Assembly: GCA_033296885.1 (NCBI GenBank)
Contig: MU863932.1
Coordinates: forward strand, 165,413-229,412
Reading direction: 5' to 3'
Source of the DNA: Triangularia verruculosa
Lineage: Eukaryota; Ascomycota; Sordariomycetes; Sordariales; Podosporaceae
Length of the DNA stretch: 64,000 bases
In this document: positions 29,866 through 41,998 of the stretch, one piece after another
Layout of the letters: each line of letters begins with the position of its first letter
How positions within the stretch are numbered: the stretch's first letter is position 1
Notes under the pieces: generated by a model
Seen by the model: only the letters and a program-made list of their open reading frames with translations
Told to the model about the DNA's origin: nothing
Databases searched by the model: none
Translations under genes and position numbers: made by a program

Positions 29866-30768
29866 GGTGGTGGTAGAGACGAGGTGCTTGCGTTATCAAA
29901 TTGAGGTTAACTGCTCTCTCTCTCTCTATCGGCATGTGAGACGAGAGCTGCCAAGATGGCGAAATCAAAAAGTCGCTTCTCTAAAAATGCATCACAATGG
30001 AGGGGTGATGCCTGCCGGACCAAAACGCTACCTGCCAGCTGCCAAGCCCACTCTGGCAGCTTCCGAGGTGAGGCGTCGATCCACCGCGTCATTTCACGGA
30101 GGGGTCATCTCCAAGCAAGAGACACTGACAACAGCAAGAAATAAATGCCCAAGCCACCTCCTGACTCCTGGCTGCAACAGCCCAAGATCCGGCTGAATTG
30201 CTGCCTGGTGAGGTGTCCGACTGTAGGACACACTCGAAACACGTAGACTATAGCAATAAACACAAGGTGTGGTGAGCTCTTATGCGCTGACGTAGAGGAT
30301 CCAAGGTGCGTCTTAAGCCAACGCTTTTAGCCACACTGCAACAACCCAAACGGGGAACCTACAAGCTGAGGCGTCCGACGTCCGACTTGCAAGGGGTGAC
30401 CTGGTACCAGCTGTTGGAGATCGAACCGTCTGAGAAATTCGGCCATCCCAGTTCTTCCCTCGCACTCCGCCTTCAGCATTACGTTTACACTGCACAGCAG
30501 TTGCTCCGCCCGAGCTTCATCTTGGACGGTTTGTACACTAATTACTACGACCTTTCTCGCACTTGGCGTGTGTCTACACTTCGAAGCCCAGGCCCACGAA
30601 GAGAAGCGGACCGAAGCCAACCCCGCCCCGCATCTGCCGAGCCAGCGAGCGACGTTTAATAGCCTGCCTGCCTCTGACGACAAGCCCAAAGCACGCAAAA
30701 CATCACTGCAGACATCAACAGTAGCTCCCACGCCTTTCACTTACCCCTAGGCCCCGAGCCGCGTCATC
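29866..30768. promoter_or_regulatory. Divergent promoter RTR1 / BBC1
   Basis: 903 bp between divergent starts, with a CT-repeat (CTCTCTCTCTCTAT) at about 29912-29929 just upstream of RTR1. Open frames in it are short and without family features. Confidence 0.45.
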
Positions 30769-33700
30769 ATGTTGTTCAAGGTCAAGGCCTTGTACGAATA
30801 CAACTCGGGCCACGAAGATGACCTTATTTTCAACCTTGGCCAAATCATAACCGTCACCGACGAGGAGGATGCCGACTGGTATGGTGGAGAGTACATCGAC
30901 GAGGCCGGCAACAAGCAGGAAGGCATTTTCCCCAGGAATTTTGTTGAAAGATATGAGCCTGCAGCACCTCCTCGTCCGGCGGCACGACCGCAATCCAAAA
31001 GGGAACACAAACCTGTCGCCGAAGCTCCTAACCTAGCTCCCAAGTCCCCAAAGCACGAGGCGGTCCCAGAGCCCGAAGCTGAGCCCGTGAGATCTCCTTC
31101 GCCCGAACCGAGAGTGTCATCTCCTCCGCCCGCTCCTGCGGCTGTTCCGGAACAAGCTCCAGCTTCCCCTCCGGCTCCCGCGCCCGCCCCTGTTCCAGTT
31201 GCCGCCCCCGCACCTCCTGTTCCCCAGCCCACTGAAGCGCCGTCTTCAAAGTCGCCCCCTGCGCCCAAGGCTGCTGCCATTGTCTCCAAACCCAGTACTG
31301 GTCCTCCACCTGTCTCGGACAAACCGTCTGGGAACTCGTTCAAGGACCGCCTCGCACTTTTCAACAAGGCGGCTGCAGCCCCACCTGCTCCTTTTAAACC
31401 CAGCGGGTTGAGCTCGGGAGGTTCGAGCTTCATCAGGAAACCATTTGTGGCACCCCCTCCTAGCAGACACGCCTACATTCCGCCGGTCAGCCAGGCCCCC
31501 GTTGCCAAAATCTACCGCCGTGATGAAGATCCAGAGGTCAAGGAGCAGGAAGCCGAAATTCTCGAAAATGCAGGAAAGGCCGGGCTTGTTGGTGCGCCGG
31601 CCCCGGCGTCGACAACGGAAGGTGAAGCCGGTGACGAAGAGCCTAAGCCCATGAGTTTAAAGGAACGTCTTGCCCTGCTACAAAAGCAACAGATGGAGAC
31701 CGCAGCTCGCCATGCTGAGGCTGCTGCTAAGAAGGAGAAACCCAAGAAGCCGGTCAAGAAGCGATTGGATAGCCATGACGCCACTGCCACCGAAGCAGAA
31801 ACAGCTGCTCCTGCTCCACCTCTTTTGGAGCGTCGCGATACCGAGGACACAACCAGCCGTGGATCTCTGGATGAGTCTCATCCTCCTCGGATTCCCCACC
31901 CTGGGCGTCGCAGATCTTCACGAGGAATTGAACCTAATGATGGCAATGAGGCCGACATGTCCGGCGCTGGTGAGACTACGGAGGGCTTGGAAGAGCTTAC
32001 CGAGAAGGAGGAAGGTGATGTCAGACCGAAGCATGTTGCTACTGCCGCCAAGCAGGACGATGATGAACAAGCTGAAGAGGAAGATGACGCCGAGGAGGAA
32101 GAAGAGGACGATATTGATCCAGAGGTTCGGCGCAAAGAGGAACTGCGCGCAAGAATGGCCAAAATGTCTGGCGGTATGGGAATGCCCGGTATGGGCATCC
32201 CTGGTTTGTTTGGTGCACCCGTGCCTATGATGCCCAAGAAGAAGAAGGCTGCCCCCGAGAAGCGTATTGAGGAACACGAAGAGCCTGTCTCGCCCACTGC
32301 TCGCGCACCCCCGGTGCCCATGCCCGGTATTCCTTTGCCCGGTCTCTCGCGCCCACCACCGCCTCTTGAGCGGAAGCAGTCCGTTGCCGAAGAGGACGAG
32401 GAAGACGAAGATGAGGTCCAGCTGAAGACTCCTCATCAGGAAGCCGCGCCACCACGTAGGTGTCTTGTGAAAACTACTCGTCTTGTATTGAAAAATGCTA
32501 AACAAGGTGTAGAAGCACCGAATGAACACGGCGGCCCTCCCCCTATTCCTGGAGAGAGACCAGCCCCACCCCCTGTTCCTTCTTTGGACTGTGAGTATAG
32601 TGATACCCATCGTTTTGCGCTGTGGGGTGTCATTATTAACCTCGCAAAGCACGCCCGCCACCACCACCACCAACTGCGTCGGCGATTAAATCCCCTAGCG
32701 AAGGTTCAGTGTCTGACGACGAGCTCTCGGAAAGGCCTAACGATGAGTCCGATACACCAAAACCGGAGGTAGCGCATGCGACGAGAGCCCCTCCCCCCCC
32801 TCCACCCGGGGCCGCCGGTCCTCCACCACTGCCTCCAACGTCGCCCCGGGCTGCCCCTCGTCAATCCTACGACGAGAGCCCTCCGACTTCGCCGTCGGCG
32901 CCTGCTGTACCCAGGCGCGACAGCAGGGCACCGCCTCCCATCCCTGGCTCTGCACCACCACTCCCTACACAGAGTAGACCGCCACCTCCCCCTCCCACGG
33001 CCGCACCACCGCTCCGTAGGGAATCCACGGCCGACACACGGCCGCCGCCGATTCCCAGTGCACCGCCTAGAGACGATGATAGCGCGGCTGAAGAAGAAAT
33101 CACCGAATATGAAGGCGATTACGACACTGATATTGCCTCGTCGGTTCCTCACAAAGATGCCCTCAAGGCCCATCAGCGGGAGTCGAGCTTCGAGGATATT
33201 GGGCCGCGATCGCCAACGAGTGAAGCGCCTCGGCCTCCTTCGTCAGCAGCCCCAAGAGCAGGCCCTCCTCCGATTCCGAGTCAACCACCCCCGCCACCAA
33301 GTGCTTCGGCGCCCTCGCGCAAGTCGGTGGATGCACCTCGTACAGCTCCGCCCCTCCCTCCGCCACCGAAAGAGGCACCACCTGTTCAGTATGACGACGA
33401 TGATTACGATCCATACAACTACGGCGCACCCTCTCAGGCAGCCCCGACTGTTCCTTCGTTTCCGTTGCCCTCTCCACGTATCCGGCAGAACGAGGAGGCA
33501 TCGACGCAAGACACCCCACAGTTTTCTCCGCCACTTCCCCCTCAAAATCTGAGATCGCCCATTTCTCCCCCTATTTCCTCACCGCCGAACAGAGCCCCGC
33601 CACCGAGGAAGTCACTGGATATCCCTCGTGGCGGCGGTGGAAGGCGCTCGGCTGATGTTACTAGGCCGTCTATGGAGTCTGGGTTCGTTGCAAATGACAT

Positions 33701-34484
33701 TGATCTAGCCAACCAGTCAGGATGGTGGCTGCAGCCCAGCGGACTGCCTTCGCAGCTGCATGGCCGCAAGGATATCTTCTTTGAGTCTGAGGAATCAACC
33801 TCCTCCGATCCTCATCAAGGTGGCAAGACGATTGTGACGCGGGATATCTATGTCTTGTTCCAGGACTATTCGCAGACAGTCATCACGGTCCGTTTTAACC
33901 CCCAGGATCCGTCTGACATACATCTTGAGCAACGCCATGAAGCTCCCCCGCGCGCTTTGCGTCAGGACCAGCTCGAGGAAAGCTACGAGCGGTTCGGCCG
34001 TGCCATTGGTGATGCGGTTCACAAGCTGAAGGACACTGTCGTGGGTGATGGAACCCCCCAGGGTTTGATTTACGAGCTATTGCGTCCACACAAGGACGCT
34101 CTCCACCCTGTCGGCACGCGTGCCTATGGCGCCTTGGTCTACAGCAACCTCGCCAACGCCAGCACGAGCCAGAACGACGAGATCCGCCCCGGAGACATCA
34201 TCAGCATCCGCAACGCCAAGTTCCAGGGCAAGCATGGTGCCATGCACGCCAAGTACAGCGTCGATGTCGGCAAGCCTGATCATGTAGCTGTCGTGGGCGA
34301 ATGGGATGGCACCAAAAAGAAGGTGAGGGCCTGGGAGCAAGGGCGCGAGAGCAAGAAGGTGAAGCTGGAAAGTTTCAAGCTTGACGACCTGAGGAGCGGC
34401 GAGGTCAAGATTTGGAGGGTGATGCCTAGGAGCTGGATCGGGTGGGAGGGTGGCAATAATGGCGGTGCTGGCGGCGGTAACTAG
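30769..34484 (+). CDS. BBC1: Bbc1-like SH3 protein of actin patches
   Basis: Three exons, 30769-32455, 32513-32590 and 32650-34484, give 1,199 residues. Introns are 57 bp (GTAGGT...GTGTAG) and 59 bp (GTGAGT...GCAAAG). Residues 1-65 are an SH3 domain (KVKALYEYNSGHEDDL, the ADWYGGEY strand and GIFPRNFVE end). A long Pro/Ala/Glu-rich part with poly-Pro runs follows. The C-terminal 220 residues, from SGWWLQPSGLPSQLHGRKD to IWRVMPRSWIGWEGG, form the conserved Bbc1/Aim3-type globular domain. In yeast Bbc1 restrains Las17-driven actin assembly by type I myosins during endocytosis. The Pro-rich middle probably binds other SH3 proteins. Confidence 0.87.
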
Positions 34485-35469
34485 GAGACGCTGTTGGGTT
34501 TGGAGGTTGCTCAACTTGTTGGCTGGGATGGGGTGAGGATGGTTGGGGTGTTGGTGAGGGTTGTTGATTCGTTCTGAAAGATGTTGTAAGAAGAGGCGAC
34601 AAGAGCAGCAGCAGCGTTGTGTACGGGAGTACGAAAGATACAGTGTGGAACAGCAGAAAGACATGGCAAAGGAACGGGAACAGTATTGTGTTGAAAGATT
34701 TCTTGTTAAACTTGTTTAAAATTATTATCATGTTTGCTTTTGAGATGCGTTGCATTCGTACTGCATTCCTGTCTTTGTTGAGTTGACTGTAGGATACTCT
34801 GATCATTGCCGAGTCGAGGTTGTTGATCTCCATTGTATTTGGAAGGCATCCTTGAGGTTAGTTGATGTCAAACATCAAGCGTCTAGTCATTCACAGTTTG
34901 GCCTCAAAAGTCCAGTAATAGAGATCCAGAAGAGATTTCATCGTCTTTCTGGATAGTGATATGTCCCCAACAGTAGTTTGTAATCTAATAGACACAACGA
35001 TGCTGAAACCCAAGAAGAGATACAGGTAATATATATATAGTTAATGTATGCCACATCACAGCATGGCAACAACCAGCTCAGTCGAATCCAAACTCGTCGG
35101 CCACAACCCACCTGCTGCCCCCCCGGCCCCCTCCATCTCTTCATGACAAAATCTTCTTCTGCTTACACTGACTGATCGCTATCCCGCCCCTAGGTATGAT
35201 TTACTCCCAAAAATTACAACCCATCCCCATCCCGTCCCATGTCATGCCATTGCCATGTGGAATTCCCCTGCCTACTCAATTTCAAAAAAAAAAAAAGAAA
35301 AAAAAAGAAAGAAAAAACGCCGCCATCATGCATCCCTCACCCCCCTCCGACCCCGTCCATAACAATGTGGTTTCTTCACCCCTTCTAAATCTCTATATAT
35401 GTGCCAGCAAGCAACCGATATAGTAAGTCTCTGTTCTGTTTTTGTATAGAACCCCCTTATCTCGGCCCC
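34485..35469. terminator. Convergent 3' region BBC1 / hydrolase
   Basis: 985 bp. It holds an interrupted poly-A tract on the plus strand at about 35284-35317 and AT-rich sequence, but no supported gene. Confidence 0.4.
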
Positions 35470-37225
35470 TCACTGCTCTTGATCGCTTCTTCTTCTCCTG
35501 TTCGCCACCATCGTCTCCTTCAGCTCCCTCCTCACCATCTCGTTGAACTCCTCCGGGTTGTCCACGTAAAGGTGGTGTCCCGCCTTCCTCACAACAACAA
35601 CCTTTACACTCCCGTTTTCCTTTTCCGCGGCCCCTTCTTCTTCTTCTTCCAGCAGCGCCTTTTCGATCCGCTTCTTGATCTTTTCCTCGGCCGCGTACCC
35701 TCCCGCCACATCCATCCAGTCGTTCTCTCCGTACATGAACACGATGGGGAACCCGTGCTCCTTTACCTCGGGCGTCGTGTCCGTCTTGGGGGTGATGACT
35801 TGTCGGCCGACGTCCTGGATGCGGTTGATGACGGGGCTGCGGGCGTACGCTCCGGGGGCTAGGAGGTAGGGGAGGGCGTACTCGCCTGACCCTCGCTGGC
35901 GGAAGAGGGCGTACGAGTAATCGTGCAGAGCCTGCTTCTCGGGCGAGGGGAGGTGGTTGAACCGGCGGGCTGTCCATCCCGACACAAAGCGGGGACCCAA
36001 GGGGCCGGCAAAGCGAACGATGCTAAATGGAGAGACATTGGCATCCCATAGCCAGACTAGCCAACCCGGAAGGGGGCGCTTGGGAGGGGTGGTAGAGGTG
36101 TTGGGCTGGGAGGCGACCGACTTTTTGTCGCTGGCTTTCGCGTTGACATACTCTGCGTTTTGGCCAACTGGGGTCTGATGGACGATGCTCTCCTGATCTT
36201 GGGTAAATTCGGCAGCCATTGTTGAGGTTTCTGGTTCAGGCATGTCTGCGTTGACAGCCCAGGGATCTTCAGGGATTCCAACAGGAGACACCAAGATCAA
36301 TTTGTTGAGGTGGCCTGGGTACTTGAGGGCATAAGAGACAGCCAGGTAGCCGCCCATGGAATGGCCCATCAAGGTGAACTTTTCGAGCTTGCGAATCTTG
36401 CGCCATTCTTCGAGCGCATCGATGAACCAGCTTTCGGCTTCGGCAATCTTCTCTTTTTGGGTTTTGGCATGGATTTTGAAGGGCGGCCGTGACGAGTTGC
36501 CCATTCCTAGCATATCCAGCGCGAATAGCTTCCATCCAGGTAAACGGGTGAGTGGTTCGAAGTTTTTGTAGAAAAATCCCAGCCCGGCGCCGTAGCCATG
36601 AAGCATAACAAGGGTGTTGTCGACATCCTCGCCTTCTCTTTCAATTGAGAACTCGTTCAAGGCGCGGTTTTTCCCCGACAGCTGCACCATTGACGATCGC
36701 CACACCCGCTGGCCGAACGGGTCGCTGTTGGCAAGATCGAGAAGGCGCGCGCCGACACTTGGGCCGGCGGCTTCGCGGACGTGAGGAATGAAGGAGAGTA
36801 CATTCTGTTCGGCTTGCCGGGAGGATAGACTAGTCCACTGTTATGCTCGTCAGTCAGTAACTGCAAGATGGATTGCGCCGAGTATCAAAGACACATACCC
36901 ATTGATGCGCAGCCTCTTTGTAACCTAGGGGAAATGCCATCATTCTGGGCGTGTGTTTTCTAGGTGCACCTTCAGCGTGATACTGAGTGTGCGATTGATG
37001 CGAGGGGTTCTTCTTGCGATGGGTAGGGAAAAGCAGAGGTTGCGTTGTAGGTGGCGGGATCGAGGAGGAAGAAGACGCAGAGGCTGTGTCGGTGGACATT
37101 CGGTTGCTTGATTCCTTGGAGGGAGTTGTTGTTCCAGTCTTTTCCGAGGGCGAACCGGCAAACACAGACGACGCGAGCTTAGGAATACGCAGTAAAAGGC
37201 TTGTGGGATTAGTAGACTTGAGCAT
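35470..37225 (-). CDS. Alpha/beta hydrolase, ABHD4/5-Cld1-like phospholipase
   Basis: Two exons, 37225-36899 and 36837-35470, give 564 residues. The 61 bp intron (GTATGT...TAACAG, CTGACTGAC branch) joins AAHQW to WTSLSSRQAEQN. The fold shows LVMLHGYGAG (oxyanion), the nucleophile elbow GHSMGGYLA, and KAGHHLYVDNPEEFN with the His-x4-Asp motif of the CGI-58/ABHD4/Cld1 group, which act as lysophosphatidic acid acyltransferases or cardiolipin deacylases. The acid is probably Asp in YGENDWMD. The N-terminus (MLKSTNPTSLLLRIPKLASS) is basic and Ser-rich and could target mitochondria, which favours a Cld1-type role in cardiolipin remodelling. The assignment within the group is inference. Confidence 0.83.
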
Positions 37226-38048
37226 GATGACGGTTGGAGGAGCGCGTCGGGACGGCGCCCCTTATACAATGCTCCTGCATTTGGGTCGGGATGGCGTGGC
37301 CGGTGCAGACAAGTGCGCGAGAGGAGAGTGTAAATTCCGTCTCGTCCGACAGCGAATTCCCCAATCAATCAGACCGCCTGCTCAACAACTTGTCCAGGCG
37401 ATCGGATTTTACATCGTTCCGCTACCCGATCGCGGAAGGCCAAGCTACCTACCTAGCAAGTGGCAGCTCAACGGCAATGCGAGCGGGTGGGTGATCCCCT
37501 GTTTTTTGCCGCTAAACAGAATCCCCCAAAAGTACCCGAACGATGACGTTGCAAGCCGAGACCACCTGGGGAACGACCCCTGTGAGAAGCCCAGAGCCCC
37601 AGGAAAAGGGAGAATTCCGGGTCCAACCGAGGAAGCTTGACACCGCCCAAGTCTTTTTCCCCAGCACCTCGACCACGAACCGGGCTGACGAATAAGACGA
37701 CACGGCCAGAACCGAACGGGCCCAAGACACGCAGATATGCATCCATGACATTGAACGACACACGGCGATACTCTAAACTCCGGCACACTGCCCTTTCTTT
37801 GCATTTGCATTGCGACAGCTGACTGACGCGGACGGCGCTGTCTAATCCATCAACGCCTGACCTTTGGCTGGTTGAGTTTCTCCAACGACGAGCGAGCGCC
37901 ACGCGCCGGGCAAACAATATTGATAGAACCCGAAATCAAAACAATCTCATAATCCTCACCTCCGGATTCCGACTCCCGACTCCGGTTGCCTCCGGTCCGC
38001 CCCCCACCCCTCTTTTATCCTGCCCGGCGGCCGGAACGACAGCAGGCC
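37226..38048. promoter_or_regulatory. Divergent promoter hydrolase / SPO7
   Basis: 823 bp between divergent starts, with a TACCTACCTA copy at 37446-37455. The open frames here start at non-ATG codons or have no family features. Confidence 0.4.
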
Positions 38049-39350
38049 ATGGCCGACACACTCGACTCCATTGTCAAAGGCGCGCCCCTCTCCTCCGCAG
38101 CTGGCCTCACTTCCCGTAATGATCTCTCCAAAACAAGCGGCGTTACCGCCGAGCCAGGTACAGGAGGGGCTGATGAAAAGTCAACGTCGTCGCCGACGGG
38201 AGACCCCCTCTCCCACACGCCCTCTTCCCCCTCCATGATCTACCTCAACCTGCTCATCCTCGAAGCCTCACTACGGGTGCAATATCTCGAGCTCCGCGCC
38301 CGTCGCCGACACCACACTTTTTTCCTCTCGCTGCTCACCATCTGGACGGCTGGATTCGGGTATGCACTCTTCTTGGCGCCGCGAGAAGATGGCTCTGGCG
38401 TGGGTGGATCGGTGTATTGGATGGTGGAAACAACCGAAAGAATGTGCTTCCTTGGTGGTGTCATGACCGGACTGCTTGTCTGGCTGACGGGGATCTGGGA
38501 AAGAGGCGTGAGGTGGCCCCGGAGGTGGTTCACAGTTGGCAACCGGGGGTTGAGGGGGTTCAACTGCAAGCTGGTGGTGATGAAACGGCCGTGGTGGAAG
38601 GAGGCGCTGAGCACGATTGGGTGGTTTTTAACATATGGTGTGTTTTCGAATAACGGGAGTTCATACCGGTTCGTGGACCCAACAGTGCTCAGAGAGGTGG
38701 ACAGAGAGTTGAATCTGAGCAAGGACTCACATCCGAGTGTGCATGTTACGAATTGGGATGAGGAAAAGGGTGGTCATGAGGAGGATTTGGCACCTGGTGG
38801 GGATTACGTTAAACTCTTGTTGCTGGCAAAGCCGTTCTCGCCGAGTTTCCGGGAGAACTGGGAGTTGTATAGGGCTGAGTACTGGGAAAAGGAAAACGAA
38901 AGGCGTGCTTTGTTGAGGGTAAAGCTCAAGGAAAGAGATCTCAGGCTGCGTAAGGAGCATGGGGGCTGGTTCTGGTGGCTTCCCTGGCGTAAAGCGGCCG
39001 ACAAACCGTCACAACACCACGGTGAGAAGGTGGCCCATCACCCGCATCACCCTCGCCATGCGGCAGTGTTGGGCGAGCACAAGCGGACGAGAAGCGGGAG
39101 CGGCACCATGAGAAGGGGGAGCATGAATCTGGGCACACCAGGATCGCGAAGCACGACGCCGACGCTCGAGGTGGATGACCAATATCTCGGAGTCGCACGA
39201 AAGGCGAGTACGTCTTCCACCACATCTGAAAAGAAGCGGAAGAAGCTGGGCTCGGCCACCAAAACACGGCCTCGTGTGGAATCGAGGTCGGTAACGCCTG
39301 AAATAACGTCACCCCTTGCCAAAGAATCGACGCCGACGAAAAGAGTATAG
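38049..39350 (+). CDS. SPO7: Nem1-Spo7 phosphatase regulatory subunit Spo7
   Basis: Single exon, 433 residues from ATG 38049 (MADTLDSIVK). The upstream part of the frame begins at TTG and is not used. Spo7 features: the block MIYLNLLILEASLRVQYLEL, then two membrane spans at about residues 90-110 (TFFLSLLTIWTAGFGYALFL) and 131-150 (CFLGGVMTGLLVWLTGIW), then KWFTVGNRGLR-like RRWFTVGNRGLRGFNCKLV. Spo7 anchors and activates Nem1, which dephosphorylates lipin (Pah1) at the ER and nuclear envelope, controlling phospholipid versus triacylglycerol synthesis. The C-terminal 130 residues are basic and His/Ser-rich with many TP sites, longer than in yeast. Confidence 0.88.
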   Translation: MADTLDSIVKGAPLSSAAGLTSRNDLSKTSGVTAEPGTGGADEKSTSSPTGDPLSHTPSSPSMIYLNLLILEASLRVQYLELRARRRHHTFFLSLLTIWTAGFGYALFLAPREDGSGVGGSVYWMVETTERMCFLGGVMTGLLVWLTGIWERGVRWPRRWFTVGNRGLRGFNCKLVVMKRPWWKEALSTIGWFLTYGVFSNNGSSYRFVDPTVLREVDRELNLSKDSHPSVHVTNWDEEKGGHEEDLAPGGDYVKLLLLAKPFSPSFRENWELYRAEYWEKENERRALLRVKLKERDLRLRKEHGGWFWWLPWRKAADKPSQHHGEKVAHHPHHPRHAAVLGEHKRTRSGSGTMRRGSMNLGTPGSRSTTPTLEVDDQYLGVARKASTSSTTSEKKRKKLGSATKTRPRVESRSVTPEITSPLAKESTPTKRV

Positions 39351-40148
39351 ATCATGTTGATGATGTTTATGAGACGAGTTCTGGGTTTCCACTGTTTGTT
39401 TGCTTGGGTTGAGCGAGCATGTCTTGGTATTACTACACCCTGAATGTAATGTGTTGAAGCAATGACATCGACCACGATGATTCGACATTGGCTCTTGCGC
39501 CTGGCCTTCTTCCGTTCTTGAACCATGAGGTGATGTAAATAGAACTGTTTGGTTCTTATCTCGAGAGTAAGCAGACCATCTGGAGAGGACCTCGAAAAAA
39601 TTGTCGGGTGGTTCTTTTCTCTTGGACCAAAAGACTACCATCTCTTTGTGCGTGCAACACGGTGCATCGACCTCTGAACCTGGAAGAATCGGCTTTTTGC
39701 TGGTCCCTCCGCCGCAGCCTTGCCCCACATTGGCTGCCTGCGTGCCTGCTACCCACCTGCTGTCCTGCCAAAGCTTCTAAGTTCTGGGGGAGTCTGAGCC
39801 TGGCCGGAACTCCTGAGCTGGGACGCTATATAGGAGATGCGATCTACATATTTCACAGTTCACCATCACCCTCTCATTTTTCATTTACCAGCCCGATTTT
39901 GAGTTTTTATCAATTCGTTCTTATATAAGGTACGCGGCTCTACAACGTCGTTTATAAACCATCCATCCGCTTTCATCAACGAGCCCTCTGCCATTCCGGT
40001 AAGCACAGCCTGATGTCATCTTAAGCTTCCAGCCAGTGGAGAGACTCGATGTCACACACCCAAACTAACAAGCCATACTCGGATTTTGATTTTCCGATAT
40101 TTAAGATCTGTGCCGATTTCCAGCAACATAATTGCCCAAAAAGCCAAA
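39351..40148 (+). promoter_or_regulatory. Promoter and leader of the atypical phosphatase
   Basis: 798 bp. A good TATA box (GCTATATAGG) lies at 39826-39835. A probable leader intron runs 39999-40123 (GTAAGC to TTTCCAG, with CTAAC inside). No coding sequence supported. Confidence 0.5.
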
Positions 40149-41159
40149 ATGGATATGGAAAAAGAAAAGGCACCCATCGCTGAAGGAGTGGTCCGCTCCG
40201 CAGAGACCATGTGTCGGCCACCATCACCTCCATATATTCACGTTCCCCCCTTCTCGCCGAGGACTACCAACCCCGCCACCATGTTAATGCACCTGTCCCC
40301 CTCAGAACTCGCCCCTTACGCCGGAGGAGGTGACCTCAGCGACGAGGAGCTCCGCCAGCTATTTAGCTATCTGGACAACCAGCAAGCGATTGACTCGTCT
40401 CACGCCTGGCAATACGCGCACCGCCGACTTGCCCAACCCATCCTTGATTTTCTCTACCTCGGCCCCGCCAGCGCCGCCAGAGACCGTGACTTTCTTCGGG
40501 AGAAGGGAATAACACTCATCCTCGGCATCCGCGACTCTCGCTACACCGGGATGCTAAAGAGCATCGAGCGCGCTGCCGAAGAAGTGGGAATATCAGCTGA
40601 CACCATCGACGTCCCACCGATGCAGCCACTGGTCGGCCTGTTTGGGATTGCGATTCAAAAGATCAACGCCCACTTGGTCGCCGTTGCCCGCTCCAGTCCC
40701 TTAGGCCACCGGAAAGGCAGAGTCTTGGTAGTATGCGAGACTGGAAACGAACGATCTGCTACGTTTTTGGCGGCGTATCTGATGAGCATGTTTTCGCTCG
40801 ATCTCGTCCAAGCGATCCAGTTTGTGACTTTGCAGCGGTTTTGCGTATCGTTTTCGGATACCGATAAGCTCGTGCTGAGGACGTATCAGGATATCCTACA
40901 GGCGAAAAGAGATGTGACGAGAAATCGGGAGCAGCGGGAGGCTGATAACGAGGGCCAGGAGAATGTGAGGAGTATGATCAAGAGGAGGTTATCCAGGGCC
41001 ACATCCTCATTACAACAGCAGCAGCAAGGCCAAGACCGGGCAGATGGCCACTCTATGGAACTCGATGGAGAGTACATGGACGACGTGGAGAGGTTCAAGG
41101 GCGGTGAGGATATGGGCCAGAGGAGGGCGTTTGCGCCGTTCATATCGCGGGAGGATTAG
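40149..41159 (+). CDS. Atypical dual-specificity phosphatase (STYX-like)
   Basis: Single exon, 336 residues from ATG 40149 (MDMEKEKAPIAEG); the frame upstream starts at TTG. The fold of the DSP family is visible: ILDFLYLGPASAARDRDFLREKGITLILGI, then the helix, then the signature loop VVCETGNERSATFLAAYLM. The loop keeps the Cys and Arg of C-x5-R, but the usual His before the Cys is Val, and the GxG pattern is changed (ETGNE). I see no clear general-acid Asp before the loop. It may be a weak enzyme or a phospho-binding pseudophosphatase like STYX. The C-terminus is charged with a Gln run and no known domain. The substrate is not readable. Confidence 0.8.
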   Translation: MDMEKEKAPIAEGVVRSAETMCRPPSPPYIHVPPFSPRTTNPATMLMHLSPSELAPYAGGGDLSDEELRQLFSYLDNQQAIDSSHAWQYAHRRLAQPILDFLYLGPASAARDRDFLREKGITLILGIRDSRYTGMLKSIERAAEEVGISADTIDVPPMQPLVGLFGIAIQKINAHLVAVARSSPLGHRKGRVLVVCETGNERSATFLAAYLMSMFSLDLVQAIQFVTLQRFCVSFSDTDKLVLRTYQDILQAKRDVTRNREQREADNEGQENVRSMIKRRLSRATSSLQQQQQGQDRADGHSMELDGEYMDDVERFKGGEDMGQRRAFAPFISRED

Positions 41160-41998
41160 GCGTTTTCCAGGTTGTGTGATGGGGTTGGGGCACGAGGGTA
41201 ACATTTACGCTCAGTAATCTTATAATAGGCCGGTCACGGAATGGGTAAATAAGGCGTGCGTGTGTGGGGGGGGAGTGTCGTGTGAGATATTGCCTTTCAA
41301 GGAGTTGACACACGCCTGGAATAGGTGAGGAACCGGAAGAAGTGACCTGGCTCAGTGTAGTTATATACCCCTTTTTTTCTTTGGATTCACGCAGACATAC
41401 ATGTCAGGAGTATTCGATCACCGGGGACATATACTAGCCCGGAATAACATCTTCTACATACACCCCGGCCACACATCTCAGCACCTGATGTGAAGCTGAG
41501 GCTCCTCAAATGATTTCACTTCTTGCATACGCCATCTCTCTCCGAAATCGCCAGTTCTTCTCTCGTCCTCTCCAATCGAAGAAAGTCAGCAATAATAACT
41601 GTGGCAAGGAAGTGAATGCTCATCCCACACTCGCATGTTGGAATCACATGTTTCTCAGCTTTGATATGCAGCACGTTTTACGCGGGTAAGAGGGGAAACA
41701 CCCGATTCTCCAGACTTATGTACCCCACGTTTTGGTGTCTGTTCACCTGCATAATGCATCGCCCCCACGAGTATGGACCAGAGCTTTAAACCAGCGGAGT
41801 AGATTGGTCAGACGCTACCATGGATCTGGGCTTTGGGTTCTCCGGATCGCTTGTTTGTAGTTTCTGGCTTCTGTGCGGACACTGGACAAGACGAAACAAC
41901 ATAGACAGAAAAGATATCCCAAAAGAATTTCATATTTGATATCTCCTACTCCTTTGTTGAAAAGACTTGATGCAAAAACCCATCCCCAGACTCCAACC
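41160..41998. terminator. Convergent 3' region
   Basis: 839 bp between convergent stop codons, with a G-run near 41268-41275 and AT-rich parts. No gene supported on either strand. Confidence 0.4.
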
